A DNA stretch of 64,000 nt, taken from contig CM048843.1 in the NCBI GenBank assembly GCA_026545765.1, forward strand, positions 5,252,001 through 5,316,000, written 5' to 3'. Positions 47,077 to 58,488 of the stretch are shown in pieces. The translations under genes and the position numbers were made by a program. The DNA comes from Plantago major (Eukaryota > Streptophyta > Magnoliopsida > Lamiales > Plantaginaceae). Numbering within the stretch: position 1 is the first letter of the stretch; each line of letters begins with the position of its first letter. A model generated the notes under the pieces. The model saw nothing but the letters and a program-made list of their open reading frames with translations. It ran no database searches and had not been told where the DNA came from.

Positions 47077-47636
47077 GTTTTTTCTTCTTCTAACAGCCAG
47101 ATTCTTCTTCTTCTTCTTCTCCTAACAGCCAGTTTCTTCCAATTCAAAAATCAAATTCTACTCTAACAGCCACCTTTGACATCCAATTCTACTCTCTATA
47201 ACATCCTCGCCTGACTTAACTCGCTCCGTCTTTGGTCTGATTCGCTCAGATCTGGTATGGTCTGATCTTCTTCTTCTGTTCAAGAGATCTCGGGCTAGAG
47301 GACGATGACTATGACGAATTTGTTATTTATGGTATTCTGCTCAGATCTGATCTTCTTCTGTTCAAGAGATCTCGGGCTATTTGGAGCTAGAAGACGATGA
47401 CTATGACGATCTTCTTCTTCTGCTCCGATCTTGGGCTAGAAGACGACTAATTAGAGCTCAGAGATCTCGGAGAAGAGAGATTTGCTATTTAGGGTTTTCT
47501 GGGCTTTTTTTCCGCCTGTCTTCCGTTTCATTTCTTGGTCTGTCTTCCGTTTCATTTTCTGGCTTCTTAATCTCTTGTCCGTTGTTTGGGCAACACGAAT
47601 TTGTTCGTTGTTTGGGCAGCTTTTATTTTCTCTATG
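47077..47636 (+). other. Flank between MULE and element C, with a triplicated segment and a short ORF of unknown status
   Basis: CT-rich leader-like sequence. A unit of tctgatcttcttctgttcaa plus agagatctcgggctag and gaagacgatgactatgacga is repeated about three times (about 47266-47320, 47347-47410 and a partial copy 47411-47447). An ORF at 47381-47650 begins with an acidic stretch followed by Leu- and Arg-rich residues and runs into element C. It could be the start of an interrupted gene, but nothing in it was recognised. Confidence 0.4.
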
Positions 47637-47957
47637 TATCAAGAAACTAACAAACTTGTATAACCACCATTGATTGAGCTAATTAAGCTTCAATCAATGC
47701 TTTGATGTTTACAGAAAATGGAAAGGAAAAGAATGAAATGAAAACGATGATCATGACTCTCTGTTCCTGTTATTTATAACTAACTACTAAACCAACTAAC
47801 CGAGAGTACAACTATCTAAGCAGAATGTACAAGTCGTGCTTGTCTTTTAACATAAAACGTAATATTGAAAGTGCGCTTCTTCTGTTGCTCTTTATTTCTT
47901 CTTTGTTTCTTCTTCTCTTTGCTAATCTGATTCTCCAGGTTGCTATGATCCTTTAGA
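47637..47957 (-). repeat. 3' LTR of element C (321 bp)
   Basis: It aligns with 52679-53917 after removal of the 900-bp insertion and its duplicated 9 bp. It carries the empty insertion site atttataac once at 47772-47780. Confidence 0.93.
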
Positions 47958-47991
47958 CCCCCTCAAGGTGAATGCGTATATTCAACTTGGA

Positions 47992-50900
47992 CTAGTGATT
48001 GAACAGCTGTGGTCCTAAAGGTTTGGTGAATATATCAGCTACATTGTGCTCAGAAGGAATGTTTATTAGCTGAATTATCTTCTTCTGCAAATTTTCCCTG
48101 ACAAAATGGCAATCCACGTCAATGTGTTTGGTCTTATCATGAAAGACAGGATTATGAGCCAAACAATAAGCCGATTTTGAATCAGTGTAAAGAACTGCAG
48201 GATGAGGTATATGAAGATCTGCAAGAAGGTACAATAACCATTGTAATTCACAAGTCGTGTAAGCAATTGCCCTGTAATCTGCCTCAGCTGAAGATTTACT
48301 GACAGTTGGTTGTTTCTTTTATCTTCAAGATATCAAAGAATCACCTAGATAAATGGAATACCCTGTAATACTTCTTGTTTGTAGACATCTTGCCCAATCA
48401 TTGTCTGTGAAGGCTTTTAATGAGAGATATGATGTTGAAGATAACAAGATTCCTTGCCCAGGTGTTGATTTTAGATATCTCAAGAGCCTGTGAGCTGCTG
48501 CAAGATGACCCTCAGTTGGTTTAGCCATATGTTGTGTCAGAGTTTGTAGACTATAAGATATATCTGGTCTGGTAATGGTTAAGTAAAGTAATCTTCCTAT
48601 CAATCTCCTGTAATGAGCTGGATCTTCTAATAATGATGTGCTATCCATGAAGCCTTGTTGAGAGTCCATAGGAGTAGAAGTTGGTCTGCAACCAATATAA
48701 CCTGTATCAGTCAGTATATCCAAGCAATATTTGCACTAACAAAGTGTAATGCCATTTGTATTCCTGGCAACTTCAATGCCCAACATGTATTTCATTGTTC
48801 CAAGATCCTTGATTGTAAAAGCTTGATGTAAATGATCTTTCACAGCTTGAATTTCTGTTAAACTATCTCCTGACAATAGGATGTCATCTACATAACAAGC
48901 AAGAGCAGTGAAACTATAATCAGTTTTCTTAACAAAAAGAGAAGAATCAGACACACATTGATGATAACCAAAAGAAATTAAACTTTCAGTTAGTTTCAAA
49001 AACTACTGTCTACTAGCTTGTTTAAGCCCATAGAAACTCTTGTTTAGTTTGCAGACTCCATCTTCACAATAACCAGGTGGTGGTGTCATATACACTTCCT
49101 CATCCAGATCACCATGTAAAAAAAAAAAGCTGTGTTTACATCTAATTGATGAAGATGCCAAGATTTCACTGCTGCAACTGCCAACAAAACTCTTACAGTT
49201 GTTATTTTAGTGACAGGACTGAATGTATCAAAATAGTCCAAACCAGGTTGTTGTGTGTATCCTTTAGCTACTGGTCTGGCCTTGTATCTCTCAATACTTC
49301 CATCTGACCTGTATTTGATTCTATTAAACCATTTACATCCAATACAAGACTTGTTAGCTGGTAGAGTTGTCAGAGTCCATGTCTTTGTTTTCTCAAGAGC
49401 TTCCAATTCTTTCTGCATTGCATCTTGCCATTCTACATGTAGAGCTGCTTGTTTATAAGTCTTTGGCTCAGTCAGTTGTGATATGGCTGCAGTAAAGGCT
49501 TTATAATTTGTAGATAGAGAAAGAGGTAGCAAGATATGTAGTAATAGGAGATACCCCCTTCTGAATTTTAGAAACTACTTTTGCATGTGAAGAATGTGAT
49601 TTATGTCCCTGTGCAATAGATGGTGGAAGTTGAACATCATAAACCTGTAAATATGCTGGTGCAGATCTTTGTCTCACTGGTCTTTCATTATCTTGTTGAA
49701 TGACATGAGCTAGTTGAACAACAGGATGCAAAATTGGTCCTGTATCAGGTATATTAACTTGCTCCTCATGTACCTCATGTTGATCATTATATTGTGCAGA
49801 AAAATCCTCTAAAACATCTGAAGAAATGTTAGTATTACCAGAACTGTTTCCACTATCAGATACAACATTTGTATTAGAGGAGTTAGCATGCTCAGCATTA
49901 TCAAGATTATCATGTTGATTACGAGCTATGGCAACATCATTATGAACATTTGGTATAGCAAGAGAAATGTCGAAAACATATGGATCAATATGAGAAACAT
50001 GATTATCAATAGCAGAAATGTTGTTAATATCATGGTAGGGAAAAATACTCTCATAAAAAACAACATTCCTAGATATTATAACTTTCTTGCTATTTAAATC
50101 ATAAAGCTTGTAACCTTTAATCCCAAGAGGATAGCCAATAAAGATGCATTAGATGCCCTTGGATCAAATTTCTTCCTGTGAGCCACCAATGTACTTGCAT
50201 ATGACAGACAACCAAAACTCCTGAGCTGTGAATAATCTGGATCAGTATGATACAACATGTAAAATGAACTCTTATTATTCAAAACAGGTGTAGGAAGTCT
50301 ATTAATGATGTGAACAGCAACAAAAATGCAATCACTCCGGAAATCTAATGGAACTTTAGATTGAAACATCAGAGCTCTTGCTATCTGAAGTATGTGTTGA
50401 TGTTTCTTCTCAACTAATCCATTCTGCTGAGGTGTTTCTACACAAGAAGTTTGATGAAAAACTCCTGTAACATGATAAAAATTATGCATTAGAAACTCAG
50501 CGCCATTATCGGATCTTAAACACTTGATTTTCTTTTGAAAAGGGTGAAAATCACGTTATAAAAATGTTCTATAAAATGCTGAACTTCAGATTTATGCTTG
50601 AGTAAATAAATCCAAGTACATCTGCTAAAATCATCCACTATTGTTAGGAAAAATCTATGACCTTGATAAGAACGTATAGCAAAAGGGCCCCATACATCAC
50701 AATGTATTAGATCAAACACATAATTACTTGAAGAAGTGCTGACAGGAAATTGTAATTTCTTGTGTTTAGCAAAGTGACAAATGTCAAAAGGATCAATTTT
50801 GTTACAAAGATGCTTCAGTATAGAAATTTGAGAAATACATTTGTGTGATGTATGTCCTAGTCTTGTATGCCAAAGCAAAGAAGTGTTTACAACTGAAACA

Positions 50901-52515
50901 TTGGCAGATGATTTTACAGATGTAGGATTTTCAACTAAAGTACAAGATATAGAAGTGATAGCAGCTGAAGATCTAAAATCTCTAAGATCAAATTGATATA
51001 ATCCTCCTTTCTCTTTACCAGTAGTGATCACACTGGAAGTTTGTTTGTCCTGTAAAACACAATCATCATTATCAAATATCACTCTACAATGAGAGTGTTT
51101 AGCCATGTGAGAAATAGACATCAAATTGTAAGTGAAATCAGGAATATATAAAACATTATAAAGAGTAATGCTATATGTAAGTCTAACATCACCAATAAGA
51201 GTAGCATTAGTAAAGTGATTGTTAGGTAAATTTATGAGTAATGATACTGGAGTAGGAGTTGTATGAAAAATAGTGTTATCACGTATCATGTGATCACTAG
51301 CTCTAGAATCTATTATCCATAAATCTCTATTCTTACCAGAAACAACATTTAAACAAAAATGTGAACCTGCAGAGGTGGCATCAATAAAAGCTTTTATGGC
51401 AGCTGCTGCAGTGTGAGTATGTTGGGAAGAATGATTCTCAGTAAAATTATCTTCACCAGAGTGTGTATTCGGATAAGCTTTCCTAGCAAATTCCATGAAC
51501 TGAGTAAACATCTCAGCATTAAACATTGAATGAACACCAGTGTTTTGCTCATGTGAGTTGCTTCCATCTGTGACAACTGCATTAGCTGAAGGGTAGCTCT
51601 TTAACACCTCTAGGACCTTTCCATCCAGGAGGATATCCTATGATCTGAAAGCACTTGTCTGTTGTATGATTTGTGAATCCACATTGAGTGCATTTGAGCT
51701 TCTTCTCCTCCTTATAACCAGTCTGAAACCTCTGAGAATTAGCATAATGATGATTCTGTTGTCCTGATGATCCAATCTGAACACACATTGCCATAATATC
51801 ATTGCTAACAGGTTTATGAAAAATGTTTCTCTGTGTTTCCTCTTGTAGAAGAATAGAATACACTTTAGACAATGGAGGCAATGGTGAATTAAGTAGTAAT
51901 TGACTCCTTATGTGACTATAACTGTCATCAAAACCAACTAGAAACTCCATCACAACTGCATGAATCATAAGTTTGGCACCACAAGTACAAGAAACAGCAG
52001 AAGTTCCACAAGAACACTACAAAACAGGTCTATAGCTAACAAACTCATCCCAGATTGATTTGAAGTGATTATAATAATCTGTAACAGAAAGTGATCCTTT
52101 ACGCATTGAACTCAAAGATTTCTTCAAGTGAAAAAACACGCGGACCATTAGATCTAGCATATCGAATCTTCATCTCATTCCAAACTTCTTGAGCAGATTT
52201 GCAATACAATAGACTCTTCTTAATTGATTTATCAATCGAATTCATAATCCAGCTTAAAACCAAGTCATTAGCTCGTACATACGCTTGAAACAACAAAGGT
52301 TCCTTCTCAGAATCAGGAATCACAAGCGTACCATTGATAAAACTGGACTTATTCTTAATACTTAAAACCATTTTCACTGAGTGACTCCAAGAAACATAGT
52401 TATCACCAACAAACATTTCGAAAATAACCGACATACCTGGGTGATCTGAAGGATGGAGATAAAAGGCATGCGATTGAATCTCCCATGGTTGAACAGATGG
52501 CTGAATAGACGCCAT
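47992..52515 (-). pseudogene. gag-pol of element C
   Basis: Gag starts MASIQPSVQPWEIQSH at 52515 (UBN2/copia-type, GDNYVSWSHSVKMVL, SAQEVWNEMKIRYA). The CCHC-type knuckle CTQCGFTNHTTDKC is near 51680. Protease reads IIDSRASDHM near 51300, with Gly of DSG replaced by Arg. GAG-pre-integrase LLWHTRLGHTSHKC, then integrase IHCDVWGPF, LRSDNGAEF (near 50510) and TPQQNGLVEKKHQ. RT contains [41 protein letters not shown] (near 48890) and LLYLTITRPDISYSLQ. RNase H ends ...DSKSAYCLAHN and VADIFTKPLG near 48040. There are frame breaks near 52090, 51590, 50500, 50090, 49520, 49080, 48730 and 48300, so it is non-functional as read. Confidence 0.9.
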
Positions 52516-52670
52516 TGATGCAGAAGCTCGTCGTAGAAACGGTTACAACAGTCAGTGATTACAATCACGAACAAACTATGATCAATCGTTGATCAACACG
52601 AAGGTGCGGAATAATCATCAGGATCGAGTAAAATCGAAAGAACAAAACTGGCGTTTTGTGTTTAACAAAT

Positions 52671-52678
52671 TGATACCA
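52671..52678 (-). other. Primer binding site of element C (short match)
   Basis: The minus strand reads TGGTATCA directly after the 5' LTR. Only eight bases match the initiator-Met pattern; the following bases diverge. Confidence 0.7.
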
Positions 52679-53917
52679 TATCAAGAAACTAACAAACTTG
52701 TATAACCACCATTGATTGAGCTAATTAAGCTTCAATCAATGCTTTGATGTTTATAGAAAATGGAAAGGAAAAGAATGAAATGAAAACGATGATCATGACT
52801 CTCTGTTCTTGTTCTATTTATAACAGGAATGTTAAACGCAGAACACTTTTTACTAAATGCAGAACAAATTTTTACATATTACATATAATACCACTATTAT
52901 TATAATTTACAAAATGGTTCAATAATTTGAAAAAAAATTCTATTTTACCTAAAAAAAACATCAAACAAGTTTATTCGAATTAATTTTATCATCCGAATGA
53001 CTAAATCGAAAAAACTTAAAAAGAAAACATGAAGAATCGTCGCCGGTAACCGGAGCATCTCCGATATGGAGTTTGCCGGAGCAAACTTGACCAGATCGGA
53101 GATGTTCGATCCGGCCATGCTCAGATCGAGCATGGTCGCCAGATCTGGCGACAAGCTCCAGATCGAGCTTAATTGCTCCGATCGAGCATGATGACATCGA
53201 GCAATGACGGCTCCGATGTCGAGTTTCCGATCGACTCATTCGGTCGACTTTGAAGGCTGAATTTGACCCGAACATGGTTCTGGTCAGCTTCAAAGCTGAC
53301 GAGAACCATGTTCTCGTCGGTTTCAAACCCGACGAGACGACTCGTGTGGTCGGTTTTTGTCATTTTTAACCGTTTTTGCGTTTCTTTTTGTTATTTTTTG
53401 GATTTTTTGATTTTTTAAAAATCAATTTAAATATACTAATATAATCGAGTAATAATTAACAACTACAACTACCAAATTAAAATAATAATTTTTTTATATT
53501 TGTCATTATCGATATAATATGGCTAATGATTGTACGATATTGATTTTTGTTGTGTTATGATACCGTAGTGTATATATGTTTATATATTTTCGAAGATGTA
53601 ATAATTTGAGATTTTTTTTCGGAAAATGAGACTAATCCAGTATTTTTATCAGTTGAAGGGCCTTTTGCAATATATAAGAAAGTGTTCTTCGTTTATTAAA
53701 TGTGTACTGCGTTTAACATGCCCCATTTATAACTAGCTACTAAACCAACTAACAGAGGGTACAACTATCTAAGCAGAATGTACAAGTCGTGTTTGTCTTT
53801 AACATAAAACGTATTGAAAGTGCGCTTCTTCTGTTGCTCTTTACTACTACTTCTTTTCTTCTTTGTTTCTTCTTCTCTTTGCTAATCTGTTTCTCCAGGT
53901 TGCTGTGATCCTTTAGA
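52679..53917 (-). repeat. 5' LTR of element C, split by a 900-bp insertion
   Basis: 52679-52824 and 53734-53917 together match the 3' LTR at 47637-47957. The insert 52825-53724 and the second target copy 53725-53733 lie between. Confidence 0.92.
52825..53724. mobile_element. 900-bp non-autonomous MULE-like element
   Basis: It is flanked by the perfect 9-bp duplication atttataac (52816-52824, 53725-53733). The other LTR of C shows the empty site. The ends are inverted: left AGGAATGTTAAACGCAGAAC and right (reversed) GGGGCATGTTAAACGCAG, each with a second AAACGCA-like motif 20-21 nt inward. The interior is GC-rich at 53030-53340 and full of gatcgag repeats and short inverted repeats. No transposase is encoded. 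The minus-strand ORF 53326-52961 has low-complexity character and is not recognised. The GC-rich core could be captured host DNA. Confidence 0.88.
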
Positions 53918-53922
53918 CTATG

Positions 53923-54706
53923 CTTGATTTTTCTGCTCTCTGTTCATGGCTGTATGGCTGTGTAGATTCGTAACCATGGGCTACAAGGATTCTGTTGGAA
54001 AATTTTGTTGTTTGTAGCCACACTGGGCTACATATGTTGTGGCAACATCTTGTTTTTAATTCTGTTCTTGGAACATATTGGAAAATTCTGTTCTGTTTTG
54101 GAAAATTCGGTGTGGTCAGAATAAAAGAAATAAAAGAAAATCATCAAAAGAAATAAAAGAAAAGCATAAAAAGAAAGGGAAAATATATTCAAAAGTCAGA
54201 ATTGGTGTCATAATTAACAGGGCTAAAAAATCAGCATGCTACACTACCTCTAAGACTTTAATGTATTTATGCAAGATAACATTTAACGACATATAATCTG
54301 ATAAATGCTTTTAAAGACTAAGAGGTAGTCTGACGTCTTAAGTGAAGAGGAAACACTTAAAATAGTGGATTACGATTCGCCATAAATAATGCTCTAGTGC
54401 TAATCACCAGCAACCCGTAATACCACCCATAATGTATCTCACTAAAATATTTTTGACAAGATTAAGACAAAGTGCTCTTACGAGTGCTTATGCAAATATT
54501 TTTGAGAAACATCTTCTCTATTCATTGTTCCAGGGATGTCATTTCATATTAGTAAAATTATGATTAAAAACAGATCATCACTCCAAAATTAGCCCAAATC
54601 AGTGAAATTATAATTAAAAACAGACCATCATTCTGTATACCTGTAATGTCATTCAATCCATCCATCCATATATTATGTAAAACACAAGGGTCTAAACCTC
54701 ACCCGA
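53923..54706. other. Non-coding interval with small repeats
   Basis: No gene was recognised. It contains A-rich repeats at 54120-54180 and a diverged ~50-bp tandem duplication at about 54551-54640 (gattaaaaacagatcatcac and attaaaaacagaccatcatt). Confidence 0.55.
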
Positions 54707-55300
54707 TTAATTCAGTCCTATGTGGAATTTCATGGAATTAGTTATATTTTAGCGAGTATATATTTCATTGTTATTTTTTGTATATTGGCTACATATATAG
54801 TTTTTTATTCAATCTCATATAACTCTATCTACAAAAATTCGAAAAATATTTTGAACATATATTTGAATTCGTCGAGACAAGACGAATCCATAGAACCAAT
54901 CTTGAATAGTATTAATTAAATAAATTATTTTATTCATTAAAATAAAATATAAATTTATTAAATGAGATAAAATGAAATGATGAAGATTTAAAAATAGAGT
55001 ATTTATTAAATTAATTCAATCCTGTGTGGATTTTGTGGAATTAGTTGCATTTTCAACCAGTATATCTTTTGCCATTTATTTTTTGTATGTTGGCTGCGTA
55101 TATAGTTTTTATTAAATGTCATATAAATTTATCTACAAAACTCCAAAAAATATTTTGAACATATATTTGAATTCACTGTGATAAGACGAATCTATAGACA
55201 CCAATCTAGATTGTTATTATTATTATTATTATTAATTAATTAAATTATTTATTCACTAAAATAAAAATATAAATTTATTAAATAAGATATTATAAATCTG
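54707..55300. repeat. Two tandem copies of a ~300-bp AT-rich repeat
   Basis: Copies at about 54707-55006 and 55007-55300 share attcagtcctatgtggaatt-like starts, gtatattggctacatatata and acatatatttgaattc. A third, partial copy lies at 55846-56020. Divergence of perhaps 15-20% indicates age. The repeat is not assigned to a family. Confidence 0.75.
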
Positions 55301-55445
55301 ATGGGCTAAATCCCACCAGATTCATTCAAATTCCAGTCATCCTACGGGAAATTTTGATACGGTTGAGCATATGCGAATAGGGAAACGTATTAGTGATGTC
55401 GCTAGGGATCATGAGGGCAATGTTAATACTTGGTGACAAAATTTT

Positions 55446-55696
55446 ATGTCTAGGTTTGTTGAAAATGTGGAAGGTTGGCCAGCCAAACTTAAAACGAAAC
55501 TTGTTCAAGATTTTGAGTGGCAACATGTAGTAATTGAAAGTGATTGTTCTTTGGGATTAAATATCTTAAATCGACAAATTTTATCTTTGCCCCTTTGTTT
55601 CACTTTTCAAAGAAATTTAGGTATTTGATGGAGAATTAGTTTTGCCTGTTGGTTAAACGGGAGGCTAACGTTTTAGCACATAAATTATCAGTTTGA
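55446..55696 (+). pseudogene. Relic of an RNase H-like (RVT_3 type) domain
   Basis: Readable pieces are VIESDCSLGLNILNRQILSL (about 55520-55590) and, in a shifted frame, VKREANVLAHKLSV followed by a stop (about 55650-55695). These match the spaced Asp, Asn/Arg and REAN-x-x-AH-x-L pattern of the plant RNase H-like domain seen in non-LTR element proteins and related host genes. No flanking reverse transcriptase was found. It lies between copies of the AT-rich repeat. Confidence 0.6.
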
Positions 55697-55845
55697 TTTT
55701 CTTATTATGACGTTGGTTTGGTAGATTTGTATTATCCACACCAAGACCGTTATGTGGGGGAGCACATAACACCCAAGAGGTTACCTCGATCAATTTATTT
55801 TGTCCTCGCATTTCTATTTATTATTAAACATAAACTATATTGTGG

Positions 55846-56020
55846 CGAAGAATTTTGTAGAGTTAGTTTCATTTTCAGCCAATATATATTTCACTGTTTA
55901 TTTTTTGTATATTGTCTGCATATATATTTTTATTAAATCTCATATAAATTTATATACAAAAATCCGAAAAATATTTTAAATATATATTTAAATTCGTCGT
56001 GCCAAGACGAATTCATCTAA
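55846..56020. repeat. Third, partial copy of the ~300-bp AT-rich repeat
   Basis: It shares gaattttgtagagttagttt-like, tatattgtctgcatatatat and tcgtgccaagacgaattcat with the copies at 54707-55300. It is shorter and lacks the last third. Confidence 0.7.
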
Positions 56021-56237
56021 ATCTTTTCGACTTTATCACTCGCATATTTTCATAAAGTCGGGTAACAACAATACTATCTACAACTTCCTCCGTCAAGCTT
56101 CCCATTTTACCATTTTAATCGTCCCACGAAAAGCTTTCCATTACCATTTTTGGTAAACCCCACTCAACTAATACCCACATAAAACACTCATATTTACAAC
56201 TTTACCAATCCACTATCTCTACTTCATTAATTCTTTA

Positions 56238-57117
56238 TGTTGATACGGATGTATGTCCAATCCGTTAAGGGCGCCATAGAGCGTGTCCTAGAGCGCCTCA
56301 CGGCTTAATGGCCAATTCAATATTGGTCTGACCTCACATGGTCCGTCCTAAGTGAATCAACCAGTACGCTAAAGTCACTACACCTCACAGCTAGTCTGTG
56401 CTAGCTGGGAAAAGGACTTCTAAACCTGGCTACGTCAGTACAAAGATGCCCAATGGACCGGACGAGATAGCCTCTCGGACGCCACCTTTACATTAAGACC
56501 AAATGTATATGTTGGAACCACTGAGATACTTCCGTGAGACTCTTGGCTTGGACATCCAGAGTTACCCAAGGGCAGATCAACCAAGCAGACAGATCTGTCC
56601 GAAGGACTGACACGGACCCAACAGGCGGAACAGTACTCTTGGAGGGGAAAGGTGCAAACTACCCTCCCCGGCCCACTAATCGGTATTGGGCTACTGTTCA
56701 ATATTGGGCTATGGGCTAAAGGTAGCATTGTTGTCCAAATATGAATCATACACTTGGCACCATCTTATGAGTCACTTCATAAGCTACGGTCTCTATAAAT
56801 ATAACTCAAGGTCCAAACTCTGAGGTAAGCCATATTGAAGGGAGAATCCCTAATTTCTAAGTGATTTTCCATATCATAACCTTCCTCATAACTATTACAT
56901 TGAGAGCTTTTCAATTCTCTCTTGAGTAAAGTCTCTTACCGGATTGATAACTAGCAATCCGGGTAACCCTTCTAACCCACCCCCCCCCCCCCCACTTAGT
57001 CCTTTCAGGTACCCTGGTCCGGACAGAGAGACCAGTTCGGACTTCAAGTAGGAGGCGGATATTAGAATAGGTTACTTGTAGTAGTTTAGTTAGTGCTTGA
57101 GGCTAAACCCCTCAGCA
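56238..57117 (+). repeat. 5' LTR of element D (about 880 bp)
   Basis: It starts TGTTGATACGGATG and ends ...CCCTCAGCA, three bases before the PBS. A TATA-like ctctataaatata at 56791-56803 is followed by the presumed transcript start. A run of 14 C lies at 56980-56993. The left border is chosen by the TG end and the change in composition, without the second LTR to confirm it. Confidence 0.75.
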
Positions 57118-57119
57118 TT

Positions 57120-57129
57120 TGGCGCCGTC
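57120..57129 (+). other. Primer binding site of element D
   Basis: TGGCGCCGTC follows the LTR with two intervening bases. This is the usual site of Tat/Athila-type gypsy elements, commonly attributed to Asp tRNA. Confidence 0.75.
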
Positions 57130-57173
57130 TATGGGAATCCTTACAAAAGGTTTCGTGTTCCAAGGTTGAGTCA

Positions 57174-58443
57174 ATGGCAAGAACAAGGAGGACAGCGCGA
57201 TCAAGTGCTACAGGGGTCGGAACTCCACCACCTCCTCGCCCACGCGGACGTCCACCCACCAGAGGACGGCAGACTGCTAGGGGTCCAGCAAGAAGAGATG
57301 GTTATCCGAGCGATGGTCATACAGCAAGCCCATCCTCGGATGAAGGAAGAGAAGTTTCGACCAGAAGGATCCGCAATGTCTCTGACAACCCTGTGCCAGA
57401 GATCCCTGAGAAAGGAGAGGCCCAAGTTCCTCTGTCAGGAAACCAAGGGCCTCCCCCAGGTCAGCATTTTACTATGCCAGACGGACGTGAAGTCCGTACT
57501 AGTGATTTTGGTTTGAGCGAGACTCAGTTCGGAAGGCTTCTTACAGTCATCCCAGGTTGTCTTGGTTCCAGCAATGTACCACCACAACAAGCATCTCCAC
57601 AAGCGGCAGCTCCAGCTCAGGCTGGCCCCGCTCTTTCAAGGAATGAACAACGTCCGATTCATCAGAGGTTGGGAAATCAGCAACAGGAGGACCTACGGAA
57701 CTTGCTTGACAGGAGAGCTTCCGCTTCACAGATTCAACGTGAGCCAAGTCCGCAAAGAGCTCGACAAGAGGATGGGAACATGCAGCCCAGAGCTCCGCCA
57801 CAAGTACCTCCGAGAGACAGAGATCATGTAGCGGAAACAATTCCCGTGGACAATGTGAATGAGCTCCCTCCGGATGTAGCCATACATCCTTGGACTGGAG
57901 AAATGATGAACGTGGAAGAAATCTACGCTCAACAGAAAGCATTGGAAGCCCAGATTCTTAGTCTCGGACGCTTGGTGAAGGATCACGAGCAAGTCCATAC
58001 AAGCGCCCCTAATCCTTTGTGTGATGAAATCATGAAGGAGAAGGAAAGGAACAAAAGCCTGGACCTGGTGATTCCAAACCTGGAATATTACTATGGTGAT
58101 TCTTGTCTGCAGGGTCACCTGACAAGATACAACAGCAAGATGGATTCCAAAGGTATGACTGATGATACTATAGCTATTACTTTCTCGTCTACTCTATTCG
58201 GAATAGCTATGGATTGGTATAATGCATTGCCCAACAAATCTATCAAGTCCTATGCGGATCTCTCCTCTAGGTTTCTATTATGGTTTGGAAAATCAAAAGG
58301 TAAGAAATGTACTGTAGAACACTTGGCTGATATAGTGCAAAAAGAGAATGAGGATCTTAGTACTTTTCTAGATCGCTTTAATGCAGAATTTCCCCGAGTT
58401 GAACCACACAGTATTGAAGATCGGGTGACGTCACCTGTATTCT
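57174..58443 (+). pseudogene. Gag of element D
   Basis: The start MARTRRTARSSATG at 57174 is preferred over the upstream ATG at 57093, which lies in the LTR. The N-terminal ~280 residues are Pro/Gln/Arg-rich. The capsid (Retrotrans_gag) region follows at about 57990-58440: LVIPNLEYYYGD, AITFSSTLFGIAMDWYNALP, SRFLLWFGK and LSTFLDRFNAEF. The frame ends prematurely at about 58443 and resumes in another frame at 58489. Confidence 0.85.
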
Positions 58444-58488
58444 AATACTTACAACGGTGAACTCCGGAGGAGACTCTCTAGCCAAGTA

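Larger units (their letters stand above)
47637..53917 (-). mobile_element. Element C: Ty1/copia retrotransposon (minus strand)
   Basis: Target duplication ctatg at 47632-47636 and 53918-53922. LTRs: 47637-47957 (3', 321 bp) and 52679-53917 (5', ~330 bp without its insertion). The PPT ttgaggggg on the minus strand abuts the 3' LTR at about 47958-47966. The PBS is at 52671-52678. The internal region of 4.7 kb is much shorter than in A and B and has no accessory gene. In element orientation the LTR starts TCTAAAGG and ends TTGATA, so the usual TG...CA ends are absent. Confidence 0.9.

Noticed and set aside
53030..53340. Independent gene in the GC-rich core of the 900-bp element
   Set aside because: The ORF is made of short gatcgag and related repeats on both strands and has no recognisable domain.
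54722..54919. Small hydrophobic ORF
   Set aside because: It lies within the AT-rich 300-bp repeat, and the second copy of the repeat does not keep the frame.
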